Below, piece by piece: positions 44,100 to 55,838 of a DNA stretch of 57,892 bases (the first letter of the stretch is position 1; every line of letters begins with the position of its first letter). The notes under the pieces are model-generated. The model was not told the origin of the DNA and ran no database searches. It worked only from the letters and a program-made list of their open reading frames with translations. The stretch comes from an uncultured Myxococcales bacterium. Lineage in GTDB: Bacteria; Myxococcota_A; Polyangia; Palsa-1104; JAEUJZ01. The position numbers and the translations under genes are program-made. The stretch covers positions 1 to 57,892 of the forward strand of contig CALMML010000333.1 in the NCBI GenBank assembly GCA_937868485.1, in the 5' to 3' direction.

Positions 44100-47000
44100 A
44101 TGGCTGAACCGCGTGTCCGTCGCATCGAAACGCCGCTGTCCACGCAGGATGTCGAGGAGTACCGCGCCCTCATCAAGCTGGCGCAAGGGCCCATCCCGAC
44201 GAGCTCCGATGAGATTGCCAAAGAGCTGACTCGTCTGTGTCGGCTGCGCAACCGGCCTGCGCTGCTCCGCGCACGCCTGCGCTTTGGCCGCGAGCTGCTG
44301 CTGGTTCGCGTGGTGGATCTCGACGGAGACGGCAAAAACGAGATCTTGGTCATCGACAGCGACCGCAACGTCCACACGCCGCGCTTTTCCGTCCGTCAGA
44401 CCGAAAGTGGCGAAGTGGCCTCGTGGATCATCGGCAGCCATCGCTATCGAGGACGACTGCTCGGCGTCAGCTTCAGTCCATTTGGCGTCTTTCACCGTCA
44501 GGAAGCAATCGTCACCTCCGTCGAAGAAAACGACGGCAGCGCGGTCTATCGAGAGCTTAAGCTCACCTGCGACGGACAGCAGTGGGACGTCGCCGAGCTA
44601 GAACACCGCAGCACCAGCTCCCAGGGACTTGGCGAAATCCGCTTGATTGGCGACTCCAGCGAGGTCGGGCGCGTCCCAGTTCTTCGCGTTCGCCCCGACG
44701 ATGGACGACTGTGGGTCGAGATCATCGACGATCGCGTCGGCCCGCGCAGTCCCGTCGGTACCGACTTCGGCAAAGTGTCGTTTTTGCCCGGCGAAGTCAC
44801 GGACATGGTGCTCGCCGATGATGAGCTGGTCGTCGCTTATGCACGCGGCGGACTCCAGCGCATCAGTCGCGACGGAAGGCTGCGATCGCTGCTGTTTCCG
44901 CAGTGGCGCTTTGTCTGTCTGGCCTACTCACAGGTCCGACGGCCAGCCGATCGCGGGATACCGGGACGAGGGCTGCTGCTCGGCGGAACATCGTTTGGCT
45001 ACGTGTTCGCGATGGATTTGTCGCAGTCGCACTCGGGCGTGCTGTGGCGAATGGACGCGGGCTTTCTGTTTTCATCGATGACGCTGGCCGATGTCGAGTC
45101 GAGCGGACGGACCGATCTGGTGCTCGGAGGCATCGACGGTGGCTTGCGAATCTACGAGCTGACCGAGCCGCAGCTGCTCAACCAGCGCTGTCGACAGCTC
45201 TTCGGCGCGATGGGACACCGTGCCAGCGACAAGCTGCTCGAGCTGGCGCCGCCGCGTCACGAAGCGCATCCGGCGGTGCAGCTCTACTTGCTCAGTCGCG
45301 TGCTGGAAAGCAGCGGGCCCGCGACGCATGCCGTCGTCGAGCTGGTGCGCTGGTTTACGCTCGGACAGCCCGGCTGGCACACCCTTCCCGAGCGAGCGCA
45401 GCGCGAAGCGGTGGTGACGATGGAGCACTTTCTGCTCACGCACCTGCCGCAGCTTGCGACGATTGAAGGACGGTCCACACCGACGGGACCGCTGCCACTT
45501 TTGTCGGCACGTCAGCTGCAAGAAGGTGGTCCCGGCGATGTGCTACCGGCGGGTCCGTACGATCCGACGACGAAGCTCCAGCTGGCACGGACGGTGATGG
45601 CCGAGCTGGTCGAAATCTACCTGGGTGCGCCGCGTCTGGTTCGTCATCAGATTGACCGCATCTCTCGTCGGCTGTTCGAGCAGTACTGGCAGCTTGCACC
45701 GACGCTGCTAAGCGACGAAGACGGGCTGATTACCGTCGATCAGCCGCCGCCGGAGCTTCGCAAGCTGCTCAATGTCCGCAGCCTGCGCGCTCGCGAATAT
45801 TCCAGCACACTGGCGACGGAGTCAGAGACTCGGCTGGATCATCTTCAGTCACTTCCCGACGGAGAACGTCCGCGCATTGATGAAAACAGCGACGTGGTGG
45901 TTCGGGTGCTGCGTGCGATCGGTCTGACCGAGGAGCTGCGCACGGACCGCTTCTCGATTGAGCTGGAGCGACTGGATCTGTCTGCGACGGCCATTGATCC
46001 GCTCGATCTATCCAGTGCGACGCCGCAGATGCCTGCCGATGTCTGGCCCGAGCGCTGCTACGTCGTCGGCATCGGTCGTCATCGAGCGCTGCGCGTCGAG
46101 CCGCTCCAGCCCGCGCACACAACCTGGGACGGCAAGACGCCCGAGTCAGAGATCATGGCGTGGCCGTGGCTGCCGTCGCAAGGTGGCCCAGAGGTCAAGA
46201 TTCCAGGTCACGTTCGCTTCGTCGAGGCCAGGCGGCTGTGGAAAGAAGGCGACTGCATCCTTCCAACGGTGATCGTCGGTGCGGAAGAAGCGGGCGATAC
46301 CAGGCTGCTGGTCTATACGCCGCTGGCCGACGGAAGGCTGCTGCTGCGAGGCGAAGCGCGCTGCGGTGGCGTGTCGGTGGATCCGATTGGCTATGACTGT
46401 CACGTCGAGGAAAACAGCAGCGAGCCGCCCACACGGCGCAGCGAGGTAGAGTCGCTGGTGCTCCGTCTGCCGGGGACGACTGAGCGCGCGCGTCCGCAGG
46501 TGCTGGTGCTTGATACACACGGCGGTGGGCTGCGGCTGCGATCGACGCTGCTGCAAAGTGATCTGATTGCGGTGGTGTCGACGACAGGCGGATCGCTGTA
46601 TCTGTCGTCAGCACGGATCAAGCTGCAGCGACCGGGGGACAAGCCACTGTGGGCACCGTCTCCGGCGGGCGTGTTCTGCGCGGCGCTCGATGAAGAAGCG
46701 ACGACGATTGCGGTCGGAACGACGACGGGACAAGTGCAAGTGCTGCACCTGGAAGCGGACTCGCTGCGGCTGCATGCGCAGTATCTGCTGCCCAAGGGAA
46801 TCTCGGCGCTGTGCTTTGTGCCCGCCGGGGTGTTCGGGGTGCCGTGTCTGGCGATTGGTACCGAGGACGAGCAGGTTCACGTCATCGCGATTGACTTCCG
46901 TCACGATGGCCAAGAGGTGACGCGCCTTGCGGCGGGTGGAACGCCACAGCGGATGATTTGTCGACCGATGGCCGAGGGAGGCTTCCGTCTGCTGATCCTG

Positions 47001-50000
47001 CTGTCAGGCGGCGTGCTGACGAGCTGGGAAGCGCATCCCAACGACGATCACGTTCAGAGCATCCAGCGACTGATTGATCTGGGAACAAAAGCGGCGGGCT
47101 CGCGGGTCGGGCTGCTGCGGGCGGCGCTGCGCGGGCTGGGACCCCACATCCGCGCGGTGGCCATGCGCGAGCTTCTTCGCAACGCGCGCGAAGGACGGAT
47201 TGCGGGGTCGATCTACACGTCGTCGGAGCCGAAGGTTCACTCGGTCACGAGCGTGGGACGGATGCCGATCCCAAACAAGCCGACGCTGGAGCGCGGAACT
47301 CCTGCGGTGGCCAGCGTGCTGCACTTGTGTCGGCTGATGCTGCAAGGTGACGTCGAGCCCGGTGGCGAGCTGCCGCCCAAGCCGACGGGACGATCTGAAG
47401 TGTTCGACGTGGCTGCCTGGCCACTTCCGCGTCCACCGCGACATCGCTTGCTGGTGGCGCAGCTGTTTGACTCGCTGGTGCCGATTGCGCTTGGAGGAAC
47501 AGGCAGCGGTGCCGACGTGCAGCAGTCGCGGCTCGCGCGGGAGCTTCTGGGCAAGCTGGTGCAGTTTTGTGAAGATCCGCTGGCGGTGCGCGGTGATCTG
47601 CTCCAGTGCATCGAAGCGCACGTTCGCCCCGAGCACATCGACGAGCTGTCTCTCTGGCTGCCGCAGCTTATCTTGTACTACGACGCGCGGCTCGATACGC
47701 GTCCGGTGCCGTGGCCGCTGACCGTCGATGGCGTTGCGGCGCTGTTTCTACGGCACTTGCAGCGACTGGATCGCGCGCAGCTGTTCGACGACGCTGAGCC
47801 GACGTTTTTCCGCAACATTGTGTCGGTGCTGGAAGCGGTGGGTCCGACGCTGCCCAGTCGCTTTTTGCTGACCAACTTGGCGCTGCTTCTGCGCTCGGCG
47901 CTGCGCTGGGAACGCATCTTTTTGGCCGGGGATCTGGGACGGGTTCGGCTGTATCTGCCGCATCAGGTCGTCGAGGCCATGTGTCAGCCCGAGATCCTGC
48001 CGGACCCGGAGGTGCGCGCGTTTCTGCTCGGGGTGTCGCGACGCTGGGGACCGAGGCTGCCGACGATTGGATCGGACGAAAACGACGAAGTCAGCGCGAG
48101 CATTTCCGTCGGAGAGAGCCTGGCTTGGCGCTTCGAAGTCGCCGTCGAAAATGGCTTCGATCAGATGTACTACGAGCGACTGTCCGACGAGCTGACTCGA
48201 TCAGCACTGCCGCTCAGCATCGACAACATTCCGACGGATGCGTGGGCACTGCACGAGATGGTTCAAGGCGTGATGCGCATCTTCGACGTGACCAACATGA
48301 CGGAGCTGCTCGCGTCGCTACAGCCTCAGGCGGTGGATCGCGCGCTTTCGTCTCTGCGCAGTCATCATCAGCTGTCGAGTGAGCATCTGTCGTTCCGTTA
48401 TCGCGATGAAGCGTGGGGACTTCTCGACGAGGTGTTGTTCCTGACCGAGCAGCAGTTTCTGCTGTCAGCGCTTCAGGACATGGATCGCAAAAACAACAAG
48501 GCGCAGCTTGCGCACACGCTCGATGAAGTCGCCGAGCAGGTCGAGCAGCATCGCAACAGCATTCGGATGAAGCTGCTTCAGCAGCTCTCCGAGGAACCAC
48601 CCGCGCAGCACACGGGTGCGTTTGTGTCTCGGATGCTGCGGGTTCGTCCGCAAGCAACGGTCGTCGCACTGCTGACGGTGTGGTGGCAAGTCCTGCGTGA
48701 GGAAGCGACGAGGCTGCGCACCGAGCCAGACTTCGACGTACGGCTGGTGTCGGATCTGGGCATCACCGAGGGACGACGAATGCTGCGTTACGCGGTGCTG
48801 CTGGCGGCGGATGCGCCTCGGACGGCGCACGGTGTGCTGCTGACGGTGCGACAGGTGGAACCAAGGGAAGTGCGGGCGCGCGTGCTCGATCCCGAAGCGG
48901 TGGATCTGGAGCCCGGACAAGAGCTGGGCTTGGTCATCGAGTGTCCAGCGGCGATGGCGGCGGATGGTCTGCGCTACCGAATTGAAATTGAGCTGTCTCA
49001 CGACGGAGACAAGCGCACCGAGCGCACGATTGAAGGACAGTTCCGACGGGAAGCACGGGCGCTGGCGCGGGCGCTGTTCGATAGCTTCAGTGAGCGGCTG
49101 CCGACGCTGTTCTCGGTTCATAAGCAAGATCTGCTGGAACGCATTCGGCCCGCACAAGCAGCCGTGGCGCTGACGACAGCGTTTCCGGCCCACGCGCACG
49201 AGCTGCTGGCGGAAGCGGTCGGGCTCGACTGGCCAGAGCGTCCGCTCGATACGCTGGAAGACTGGCGGATGGTCAACGTCGCGGTGCGCACGCCGAGCAG
49301 TGGCTCGCAGACAGCCTCGACGCAGAGACAGACGACGCCGACGCTGCGCGAGGTGGTTCAGCAGATCGGTCAGCGGCTCGGAACGCTGCTCGGGCTGCCG
49401 AGTGCGGATCGTCTGGATACCGTCGATGCGGTGGTGCGTGCGGTGGCCGATGCGCCGGTGTCGGGCACGGGGACGGCAAGTCGCGGGCTCATCCTGCTGG
49501 GGCTGCCCGAGCTGGCCGAGCGGGCCCGTCTCGAGGACAGCGAGCTGCGACAGCTGTACATGCTGGGTGCGCGAATCGCCCTCGCCTATCGAGGCCGCGT
49601 GCTGCTGCTGGTGTCTCCGCAGGCGGCGGCCATCTTGCTTCAGACGCTGCCGTATAGCAGTGGTCCCGTCGGATCCGCGCCAGAGCTTCAGCAGCCACGA
49701 ACGGTGCAGCTGCTCGATCTGGATGTGGTGGCGGACCCGCTTTCCCAGCAGCGCACCGACGAACGAATGCGCACCGAGCTGGAACAAGCGCTGCTCAACC
49801 TGCTGCTGCATCGCGACGGAGGCTCGCTGTCAGCGCAGAGTGGTCCGGGGCTGCCAGGTCTGACGGCACCTTCGACGGCGCAGTCAGCGGTGCGAACGCT
49901 CATCGACACCACCGGAACCGATCTGAGGCTGTGCGCCGAGTGTCTGCCGCTGCTTGAACAAGCGCTGCGTGAGCGCAGTCGCGCGCCGCTGTCCCCGAGT

Positions 50001-52856
50001 GCGTTTGAAGCGCGGGTTGGAACCTTTTTGTCGACGCTGTGGGGCGCGCTGCCACTGGGACATCGGCTGTATCTGTCGGCGCTGTGCAGTGACTCGGTGG
50101 ATCTCGATGTCGTGGATCTGCGCGCGGGCATGGTCGTCGATCAGCCGGTGTATTCGATCTCGGGAAAAGACCGACTTCCGACGAGCAAAGTGGTGGCCTC
50201 GGCGGGCGTTCGCATCGAGCAGCGCACCATCGACGACCTAAACCGCGTGATGTGGCTCAAGAAGGTGCGCATCCGAGGCAGCTTGCACGACTCTCGCAGC
50301 GTGCTGTGGACGTATCTGAAGCAGGTTCGGCCTCGGCTGCGGGGACGATCGCCGATCGAAGATCCAAACGGTCGCGAGCAGGCAAGCGGGCGCTGGCTGG
50401 AACAGATGGCGAGTGATCTGACGGCGCTCGGGCTGATCAGTCATCACAAGCTGAGCGGCGATCGGGTGTTTTACGCGTTCTGTTCACCGCCAGCGCGAGA
50501 GTGGCTGCGGACGCTGCTCGGTGTCGTCGAAGGCGAAGCGGGACTGACCAACACCATCGACGGACGAAACCTGACACGCGGGCTGCCGCTGTGGGATGCG
50601 GCGGGTGTCGATCGCGCACTCGGAGGCAATGCGGCGCAGGTTCGCGCGGTGCTCGGCTGGAACCGTCCGAACATCCAAGGCGGACAGGGTCGCTGGCAAG
50701 AGTTTTTGGATCTGTCGCGCTCGTGTCGAAAGTGGGTCGATGGCCAGGAAGAGCCGCGCTTTGTCGAGGCGGTCGCTCGCTACTTCCGACTCGATCTGGT
50801 CGATGGAACCAGTCGAGACGGTGCCGTGGACACAAGCGCGGTCAGCCTGCGCTCGGTGCAGATTCGCTTTCGGGAAAAGCGTCAGCTGCCGTGGCTCAAG
50901 CGTGTGGTGCTGTATCTTCCGTCGAGTCAGCCCGATCGCAGCACGCTCGAACAAGTGCAGCTCGATCTGCGCAAGCGACTGCCGATGCTCAGTGGTGGAT
51001 CGGGGCCCAATCCGATGGCGCGCTCGGATGCGTCGTTTGCGGGCATTGAAGCGACGATCAGCGACACGTCGCTGTCGGCGATTGTGATCGTGCCGGAGCT
51101 ATCGCCCGAGGTGCTGTCGTGGAGCCGAAACCTGTTTCACGTCGCTGCGATTGACATCACGGACATTCAGCACGCGGCGCTTCACGACAATCCCGTCGAG
51201 GAGCTGATCCGTCGGCTGGCGGCGGCGGCTTCGTATGCGGCGCTGTCGCCGTTCCGCTCGAAGATGGGCCTGGCCAACCAAGAGCTGATCGAGGAGATGT
51301 TCTACGGTCGTCGCTCGCTGCTCGAAGAGATTCGCGGTCAGCGTCAGGAAAACTTCTTGGTCGTCGGGCCGCGCAAGATCGGCAAGACGTCGCTGCTGCA
51401 GCGCGTGCGCTTCGAGCTAGAGCAGCAAGGCTATCGCGTCATTCCACGCGGCATGGATTACACGACCGCACCGACGAGCCGAGAGCTGCTGAAGTCGATG
51501 ATCTTGGAGCTGTACGAAGACCTCGATCCGGCCAAAGCGCAGGCGGGCTTTGCACTCGGGGAGCCGCTGCCGCCGCTGCGTGCGGTGGTCGAGCTGTGGA
51601 CCCGGAAGTTTCCCGATCGCAGCGTCGCGATTGTTCTCGATGAAATTGACACGATCCTGCGAACCGAGCGGCGCGCGTATCTGCTCGGTGAGTGGCGTGA
51701 AGCAGCGACGATCGGTCAAGCACTGGCGTCGCTGATGCCGCCGGGAACGCCGCCGATTTTGAAGCTTGCGACGACGAAGCTGAAGGAAAGCCTGAGCAGC
51801 CTGGACTTGCCGCACGACGTGGTGGACGGACTGATTGAAGGACTGACGACACCGCCGGAGCTGCGACGACAGTCTCCGCTGCTCGAAGAGCTACGATCCG
51901 CGTCGGCGCTGCTGTTGCATGGTGGCTCGGTCTGTCGGGTGATCTTGGCCGGTCACGCCGAGCTGGTCGAAGCGCGCTGGGATCTGTTTGGTCCGCTGCT
52001 CAACTTTGCGAAGCTGCGGCTGCTCGGTCCGCTCGACGAGTCGAGTGCCGAGCGAATGGTGCGCGAGCCGTTTGCCCGTCTGGGTCTGCGCTTTGAGTCA
52101 CACGCGGTGGAGCAGCTTCTGCTCGACAAGACGTTCCGGGTGCCAGCGTGGCTTCAGCACTGTGGCGCGCTCATCATTCAGAGCATCGACGAGCGGCTGC
52201 GATCTTCCCGTCGAGAAGAACAGAAGATCACCGATCGCGACGTGCTGCTCGCGCTGGAAAAGGTCTACGCCGAGGAGCGCGCGGCACTTCAGAGCGAAAA
52301 CGGCATGTACATGCTCGGGCCCGAGTGTAGCTTCGTGCTGCTCAGCCTGGTCGACGAGCCGTGGTTTACCATCGATACCGCCGTCGATGACGTTCACCTG
52401 TGGTTCCAGACGCTCGAGCCCAGGGATCGTCAGCGAATCGCACATCACGACGAAGACTTCGTGTCGGCGTTCAACCATGAGACGGTGCGTCGCATCGTTC
52501 GCGACCTGACCAACACGTTCTATCTGGTCAGCGACGAAGCGGAATACCTGACCACGGAAGGCTATCCACCGGGAAGCAGCTCGCCAGGGTTTTCGGTTCC
52601 AGCCGCGCTTCAGTCGGCGCTCGCGCACTCGACGGCAACCCAGACCGCTTCGGCAACCAGTCCGACGCCGCGCCTTGGCGACCTGGGCCGCGATCGACTG
52701 CGTCGCACCTACAAGGTCAGTCGCACGATGGTATCGACGGTGTTTCACGACGAGCTAAACCTGCAGCGCAAGATCGAGCTGGCTCGGCGAGCGCTTCGTC
52801 TGTGGCAAGAAGGCCGTGGCGTCTGGGCTCGCACGGCGAACCGGTCTGTGTATTGA
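44100..52856 (+). CDS. Giant (2918-residue) propeller/helical protein with C-terminal AAA/STAND-type ATPase
   Basis: 2918 residues from the ATG at 44100; an in-frame ATG at 43947 overlaps the kinase gene and gives a Cys/Pro-rich leader, so it is rejected. No signal or TM segment. Residues 60-360 look like a beta-propeller of FG-GAP type (D73LDGDGKNE, later [16 protein letters not shown] at 329-345). A second propeller-like part is at about 800-980 ([31 protein letters not shown]). The middle 1000 residues are mostly helical with a beta-sandwich near 1620-1660 and a winged-helix-like segment near 2090-2140. The C-terminal ATPase follows [11 protein letters not shown]: Walker A G2423PRKIGKTS, Walker B IVLDEID (D2514, E2515, D2517), then a winged-helix-like tail. 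This sensor-plus-NTPase layout resembles STAND/AAA signalling or conflict proteins. Function is inference. Confidence 0.78.
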   Translation: MAEPRVRRIETPLSTQDVEEYRALIKLAQGPIPTSSDEIAKELTRLCRLRNRPALLRARLRFGRELLLVRVVDLDGDGKNEILVIDSDRNVHTPRFSVRQTESGEVASWIIGSHRYRGRLLGVSFSPFGVFHRQEAIVTSVEENDGSAVYRELKLTCDGQQWDVAELEHRSTSSQGLGEIRLIGDSSEVGRVPVLRVRPDDGRLWVEIIDDRVGPRSPVGTDFGKVSFLPGEVTDMVLADDELVVAYARGGLQRISRDGRLRSLLFPQWRFVCLAYSQVRRPADRGIPGRGLLLGGTSFGYVFAMDLSQSHSGVLWRMDAGFLFSSMTLADVESSGRTDLVLGGIDGGLRIYELTEPQLLNQRCRQLFGAMGHRASDKLLELAPPRHEAHPAVQLYLLSRVLESSGPATHAVVELVRWFTLGQPGWHTLPERAQREAVVTMEHFLLTHLPQLATIEGRSTPTGPLPLLSARQLQEGGPGDVLPAGPYDPTTKLQLARTVMAELVEIYLGAPRLVRHQIDRISRRLFEQYWQLAPTLLSDEDGLITVDQPPPELRKLLNVRSLRAREYSSTLATESETRLDHLQSLPDGERPRIDENSDVVVRVLRAIGLTEELRTDRFSIELERLDLSATAIDPLDLSSATPQMPADVWPERCYVVGIGRHRALRVEPLQPAHTTWDGKTPESEIMAWPWLPSQGGPEVKIPGHVRFVEARRLWKEGDCILPTVIVGAEEAGDTRLLVYTPLADGRLLLRGEARCGGVSVDPIGYDCHVEENSSEPPTRRSEVESLVLRLPGTTERARPQVLVLDTHGGGLRLRSTLLQSDLIAVVSTTGGSLYLSSARIKLQRPGDKPLWAPSPAGVFCAALDEEATTIAVGTTTGQVQVLHLEADSLRLHAQYLLPKGISALCFVPAGVFGVPCLAIGTEDEQVHVIAIDFRHDGQEVTRLAAGGTPQRMICRPMAEGGFRLLILLSGGVLTSWEAHPNDDHVQSIQRLIDLGTKAAGSRVGLLRAALRGLGPHIRAVAMRELLRNAREGRIAGSIYTSSEPKVHSVTSVGRMPIPNKPTLERGTPAVASVLHLCRLMLQGDVEPGGELPPKPTGRSEVFDVAAWPLPRPPRHRLLVAQLFDSLVPIALGGTGSGADVQQSRLARELLGKLVQFCEDPLAVRGDLLQCIEAHVRPEHIDELSLWLPQLILYYDARLDTRPVPWPLTVDGVAALFLRHLQRLDRAQLFDDAEPTFFRNIVSVLEAVGPTLPSRFLLTNLALLLRSALRWERIFLAGDLGRVRLYLPHQVVEAMCQPEILPDPEVRAFLLGVSRRWGPRLPTIGSDENDEVSASISVGESLAWRFEVAVENGFDQMYYERLSDELTRSALPLSIDNIPTDAWALHEMVQGVMRIFDVTNMTELLASLQPQAVDRALSSLRSHHQLSSEHLSFRYRDEAWGLLDEVLFLTEQQFLLSALQDMDRKNNKAQLAHTLDEVAEQVEQHRNSIRMKLLQQLSEEPPAQHTGAFVSRMLRVRPQATVVALLTVWWQVLREEATRLRTEPDFDVRLVSDLGITEGRRMLRYAVLLAADAPRTAHGVLLTVRQVEPREVRARVLDPEAVDLEPGQELGLVIECPAAMAADGLRYRIEIELSHDGDKRTERTIEGQFRREARALARALFDSFSERLPTLFSVHKQDLLERIRPAQAAVALTTAFPAHAHELLAEAVGLDWPERPLDTLEDWRMVNVAVRTPSSGSQTASTQRQTTPTLREVVQQIGQRLGTLLGLPSADRLDTVDAVVRAVADAPVSGTGTASRGLILLGLPELAERARLEDSELRQLYMLGARIALAYRGRVLLLVSPQAAAILLQTLPYSSGPVGSAPELQQPRTVQLLDLDVVADPLSQQRTDERMRTELEQALLNLLLHRDGGSLSAQSGPGLPGLTAPSTAQSAVRTLIDTTGTDLRLCAECLPLLEQALRERSRAPLSPSAFEARVGTFLSTLWGALPLGHRLYLSALCSDSVDLDVVDLRAGMVVDQPVYSISGKDRLPTSKVVASAGVRIEQRTIDDLNRVMWLKKVRIRGSLHDSRSVLWTYLKQVRPRLRGRSPIEDPNGREQASGRWLEQMASDLTALGLISHHKLSGDRVFYAFCSPPAREWLRTLLGVVEGEAGLTNTIDGRNLTRGLPLWDAAGVDRALGGNAAQVRAVLGWNRPNIQGGQGRWQEFLDLSRSCRKWVDGQEEPRFVEAVARYFRLDLVDGTSRDGAVDTSAVSLRSVQIRFREKRQLPWLKRVVLYLPSSQPDRSTLEQVQLDLRKRLPMLSGGSGPNPMARSDASFAGIEATISDTSLSAIVIVPELSPEVLSWSRNLFHVAAIDITDIQHAALHDNPVEELIRRLAAAASYAALSPFRSKMGLANQELIEEMFYGRRSLLEEIRGQRQENFLVVGPRKIGKTSLLQRVRFELEQQGYRVIPRGMDYTTAPTSRELLKSMILELYEDLDPAKAQAGFALGEPLPPLRAVVELWTRKFPDRSVAIVLDEIDTILRTERRAYLLGEWREAATIGQALASLMPPGTPPILKLATTKLKESLSSLDLPHDVVDGLIEGLTTPPELRRQSPLLEELRSASALLLHGGSVCRVILAGHAELVEARWDLFGPLLNFAKLRLLGPLDESSAERMVREPFARLGLRFESHAVEQLLLDKTFRVPAWLQHCGALIIQSIDERLRSSRREEQKITDRDVLLALEKVYAEERAALQSENGMYMLGPECSFVLLSLVDEPWFTIDTAVDDVHLWFQTLEPRDRQRIAHHDEDFVSAFNHETVRRIVRDLTNTFYLVSDEAEYLTTEGYPPGSSSPGFSVPAALQSALAHSTATQTASATSPTPRLGDLGRDRLRRTYKVSRTMVSTVFHDELNLQRKIELARRALRLWQEGRGVWARTANRSVY

Positions 52857-52888
52857 CGGACCCGGCGAGGGCAGAGCAAACTCGCGCT

Positions 52889-54493
52889 ATGGCTGACCCG
52901 ACGAAAACCCGCCGCTACGAGACCATGTCCGGCATCCCGCTCAAGAACCACTACGGACCGCAGGATGTGCGTCCGTACGAAGAGATCGGCGAGCCCGGAC
53001 AGTATCCGTATACGCGCGGCGTTCACGAGACGATGTACCGAGGCAAGGTGTGGACGATGCGCATGTTTGCGGGCTTCGGTACACCCGAAGACACGAACCG
53101 GCGCTTTCACTTCCTGCTCAAGGAAGGACAGACCGGACTATCGACTGCGTTCGATATGCCGACGCTGATGGGCTATGACCCGGACTCGGATCGCTCGCTG
53201 GGAGAAGTCGGTCGCGAAGGCGTCAACGTCGCCAGCATCGAAGACATGGCGCGGCTGTTTGATGGCATTCCGCTCGCGGATGTCACGACGTCGATGACCA
53301 TCAACGCACCGGCGGTCTATCTGCTCGCTTGCTACATCGTCAACGCCGAGCGCCAAGGCGTAAAGCCAAGCCAGCTACGCGGCACGCTCCAGAACGACAT
53401 GCTCAAGGAATACATCGCGCAAAAGGAGTGGATCAGCCCCATCCGTCCGGCGATCCGCATCATGCGCGACATGCTGGTGTACTGCACCAAAGAGATGCCG
53501 CTGTGGAACACCATCAGCATCTCGGGCTATCACATCCGTGAAGCAGGCGCGACCGCCGTTCAGGAGCTGGCGTTTACGCTCGCAGACGGAATCGGTTACG
53601 TACAGATGGGAATCGATGCGGGACTGGATGTCGATTCCTTTGCGCCTCGGCTGTCGTACTTCTTCGATGTTCACAACGACTTCTTCGAGGAAATCGCCAA
53701 GTTCCGCGCTGCGCGTCGCATCTGGGCCAAGGTCATGCGCGAGCGCTTCCATGCCAAAAATCCGCGCTCGTGGATTCTGCGTACGCATGCCCAGACTGCC
53801 GGCGTGTCCTTGATGGCGCAGCAGCCGCTGAACAACGTGGTCCGCACGACGATTCAGGCGCTGGCAGCGGTGCTTGGCGGAACGCAGAGCCTGCACACCA
53901 ATTCCTATGATGAAACGTACGCGCTGCCGACGGAAGATGCGGTGACGCTGGCGCTCCGTACCCAGCAGATCATCGCAGAGGAATCGGGCATTCCAGCGGT
54001 CGCCGATCCACTCGGTGGCAGCTACTTTATCGAAAAGCTCACCGATGACATGGAAGAACGCGCGATGGCGTACATCCACAAGATCGATGATCTGGGTGGA
54101 ATCATTCGCGCGGTGGAAGACGGTTATCCGCAGCGCGAGATCGCAAACTCTGCGTATCACTTCCAGCGTTCGGTTGATTCGGGCGAGCGCGTGATCGTAG
54201 GAGTCAATCGCTACGCCGGAAAGGAAGGCGACCGGATTCCGACGCTGAAGATCGATTCCCACGTAGAAAAAACGCAGATCGAGCGCGTCCAAGACCTGCG
54301 CAGCCGTCGCGATCCCGCAGCGGTGGAACGTGCGATGAGCGAGCTACGTCGCGCCTGTCAAGGAACCGACTGTCATCGCGACAACGTCATGGTTGCGGTG
54401 CTGGATGCGGTGCGCGCGCATGTCACGCTGGGTGAAGTCTGCGATGTCTTCCGTGAAGAGTTCGGAATCCATCGCGATCCCGCCTTCCTATAA
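52889..54493 (+). CDS. icmA: Isobutyryl-CoA-mutase-type acyl-CoA mutase, large subunit without B12 domain
   Basis: 534 residues from the ATG at 52889. The catalytic TIM-barrel of the methylmalonyl-CoA mutase family is complete: [92 protein letters not shown]. It ends before a B12-binding domain, so a separate small subunit must exist elsewhere. At the two positions that separate mutases, it has Phe60 (Tyr89 in Propionibacterium MCM) and Gln178 (Arg207 in MCM), exactly 118 residues apart as in the references. Phe/Gln is the isobutyryl-CoA mutase pair. The reaction would be isobutyryl-CoA to n-butyryl-CoA. Related pivalyl-type mutases remain possible. Confidence 0.82.
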   Translation: MADPTKTRRYETMSGIPLKNHYGPQDVRPYEEIGEPGQYPYTRGVHETMYRGKVWTMRMFAGFGTPEDTNRRFHFLLKEGQTGLSTAFDMPTLMGYDPDSDRSLGEVGREGVNVASIEDMARLFDGIPLADVTTSMTINAPAVYLLACYIVNAERQGVKPSQLRGTLQNDMLKEYIAQKEWISPIRPAIRIMRDMLVYCTKEMPLWNTISISGYHIREAGATAVQELAFTLADGIGYVQMGIDAGLDVDSFAPRLSYFFDVHNDFFEEIAKFRAARRIWAKVMRERFHAKNPRSWILRTHAQTAGVSLMAQQPLNNVVRTTIQALAAVLGGTQSLHTNSYDETYALPTEDAVTLALRTQQIIAEESGIPAVADPLGGSYFIEKLTDDMEERAMAYIHKIDDLGGIIRAVEDGYPQREIANSAYHFQRSVDSGERVIVGVNRYAGKEGDRIPTLKIDSHVEKTQIERVQDLRSRRDPAAVERAMSELRRACQGTDCHRDNVMVAVLDAVRAHVTLGEVCDVFREEFGIHRDPAFL

Positions 54494-54504
54494 GAGTCAT
54501 CCTA

Positions 54505-54527
54505 CATGCCTCTTATTGTGAGGCATG
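54505..54527. other. Perfect 8-bp hairpin after the mutase gene
   Basis: CATGCCTC and GAGGCATG pair with a 7-nt loop, 12 nt after the mutase stop. There is no T-tract. It may protect the 3' end or act with the terminator that follows. Confidence 0.4.
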
Positions 54528-54572
54528 CACCTTCACGTTCCAACCGATCGACAGATAAAGAAGGGATTGCAC

Positions 54573-54604
54573 AAAAAGAGCCACTTTGTGCAGTGGCCCT
54601 TTTT
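54573..54604. terminator. Bidirectional terminator with an overlapping alternative stem
   Basis: AAAAAGAGCCACT (54573-54585) and AGTGGCCCTTTTT (54592-54604) pair over 12 of 13 positions with a 6-nt loop, A5 on one side and T5 on the other, between convergent genes. An alternative perfect 8-bp stem, TGCACAAA (54568-54575) with TTTGTGCA (54585-54592), shares bases with it, so only one can form. Confidence 0.7.
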
Positions 54605-54623
54605 CGTGTGTAGACGTGCGGTG

Positions 54624-55838
54624 TTACGGGTTCGGCGGAATCACAAGCGAGCCCTTGCAAGCCGACAGGTCCGTCGGAAGACCTGCGCCGCCCCAGACAT
54701 CGCCAGGGTTAGCCTGCGTGCCCACCGACAGATCGGGACCGCAGCTTGCGCCCTGCGTACGCGTCTTCACCATCACCGGCATGTTCGGAGCCAGGTTGTA
54801 CAGGACGTGCTTGCCCTGTCCGTAGCAGCTCTCCTTCACCTTGATCGCGCCCGCAGACGGAATCTCAAAGCGCAGGCAGATCTGATCGGGCTGATTGACT
54901 TCCAGGCGCAAGCAAGCGGACTTGTCGAACGTGGTGCCGGCGCTCAGGAAGCCGAGCGATGAAGACTGACCCATCCACGCCTGCGTCGACACCGTTCCGC
55001 AGTGCAGGATGTCGCAGGCATCAACCTGCTTGTCCTTGCAGCTAAAGCTGGTTGTCTTGCGCTGTAGGGACGAAGGCGCCCCACCCGTGTTCACATCCTG
55101 AACCCACGCAGTCTTCACCGGGTCCAGCGTCCACAGCCCCGCATCCGTCGGAGCCGAGCCCGCACGATCCGCCGTCAGCGGAATCACCACGGACATCGAC
55201 ACACCGCTCTTGAGCTGAAGTGACGTTCCCTTGCTGTCGCGCGCGGTGATGTAGATGGCACCCAGGGAATCGACCACCAGCTGCTCGCCCTTCTGGCCAA
55301 TCGCAGCATCGCTGCCCGGAATCTGCTGACGCGAAGGATCGATGAAGCGCAGAGCCAGCGTGATCTCGCCGTCAGGAGCCGCACCACCCGCAGCCTGAAG
55401 ACCCTCTGCCGGAATCGACACCAGCGCGCCGCTCGATGGATCCGAGATGGTCAGCGGGAACAGGTTGCTTGGGAAAGACACCTCGGTCAGACGCTGGAGC
55501 CGATACTTCACGTTCATCGATTCCGCAGTAAGCTGCGTGATAAACGGAACGTAACCCGCCGCATTGATCGACAGCGTCACCGGGTACGTCACACCGCTGA
55601 GCGTCGCTGAAAAGCCACCGTCATTGCCAGTGGCCACGACACTCGTTCCGACCTTCACAGAGGCATTGACCAGCGGAGCATCCGAATTTCCAACCACCGT
55701 ACCCATCAGATGGAACGGAGTTGCAGCCGCCATATCAGACGCAGCATCAGGAGATCCTGTCTCCGGATCCGGACAACCACCCAGAGCGGTGACAACACCG
55801 CCCAACATCAAGGCCCACAGTAGTGAAGTTCTGCGCAT
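54624..55838 (-). CDS. Lipoprotein with carboxypeptidase-regulatory-like beta domain
   Basis: 404 residues, ATG at 55838 with GGGAGAG upstream. Signal peptide with lipobox LGGC. Residues 42-105 form a carboxypeptidase-regulatory-like (transthyretin-fold) domain: MGTVVGNSDAPLVNASVKVGTS..., GGFSATLSGVTYPVTLSINAAGYVPF. The remaining 300 residues are beta-rich with several Cys in the second half (SCKDKQVDACDILHC). The order recalls surface adhesion or FAM171-like proteins, but a name is not justified. It is likely a cell-surface component. Confidence 0.72.
   Translation of the reverse strand: MRRTSLLWALMLGGVVTALGGCPDPETGSPDAASDMAAATPFHLMGTVVGNSDAPLVNASVKVGTSVVATGNDGGFSATLSGVTYPVTLSINAAGYVPFITQLTAESMNVKYRLQRLTEVSFPSNLFPLTISDPSSGALVSIPAEGLQAAGGAAPDGEITLALRFIDPSRQQIPGSDAAIGQKGEQLVVDSLGAIYITARDSKGTSLQLKSGVSMSVVIPLTADRAGSAPTDAGLWTLDPVKTAWVQDVNTGGAPSSLQRKTTSFSCKDKQVDACDILHCGTVSTQAWMGQSSSLGFLSAGTTFDKSACLRLEVNQPDQICLRFEIPSAGAIKVKESCYGQGKHVLYNLAPNMPVMVKTRTQGASCGPDLSVGTQANPGDVWGGAGLPTDLSACKGSLVIPPNP

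Noticed and set aside
48465-49811. 448-codon open frame on the minus strand inside the giant ATPase gene
   Set aside because: It lies fully opposite a gene with strong domain evidence, has Arg/Gln/His-rich composition with no recognised motif and no ribosome site. Long antisense frames are expected in high-GC coding DNA.
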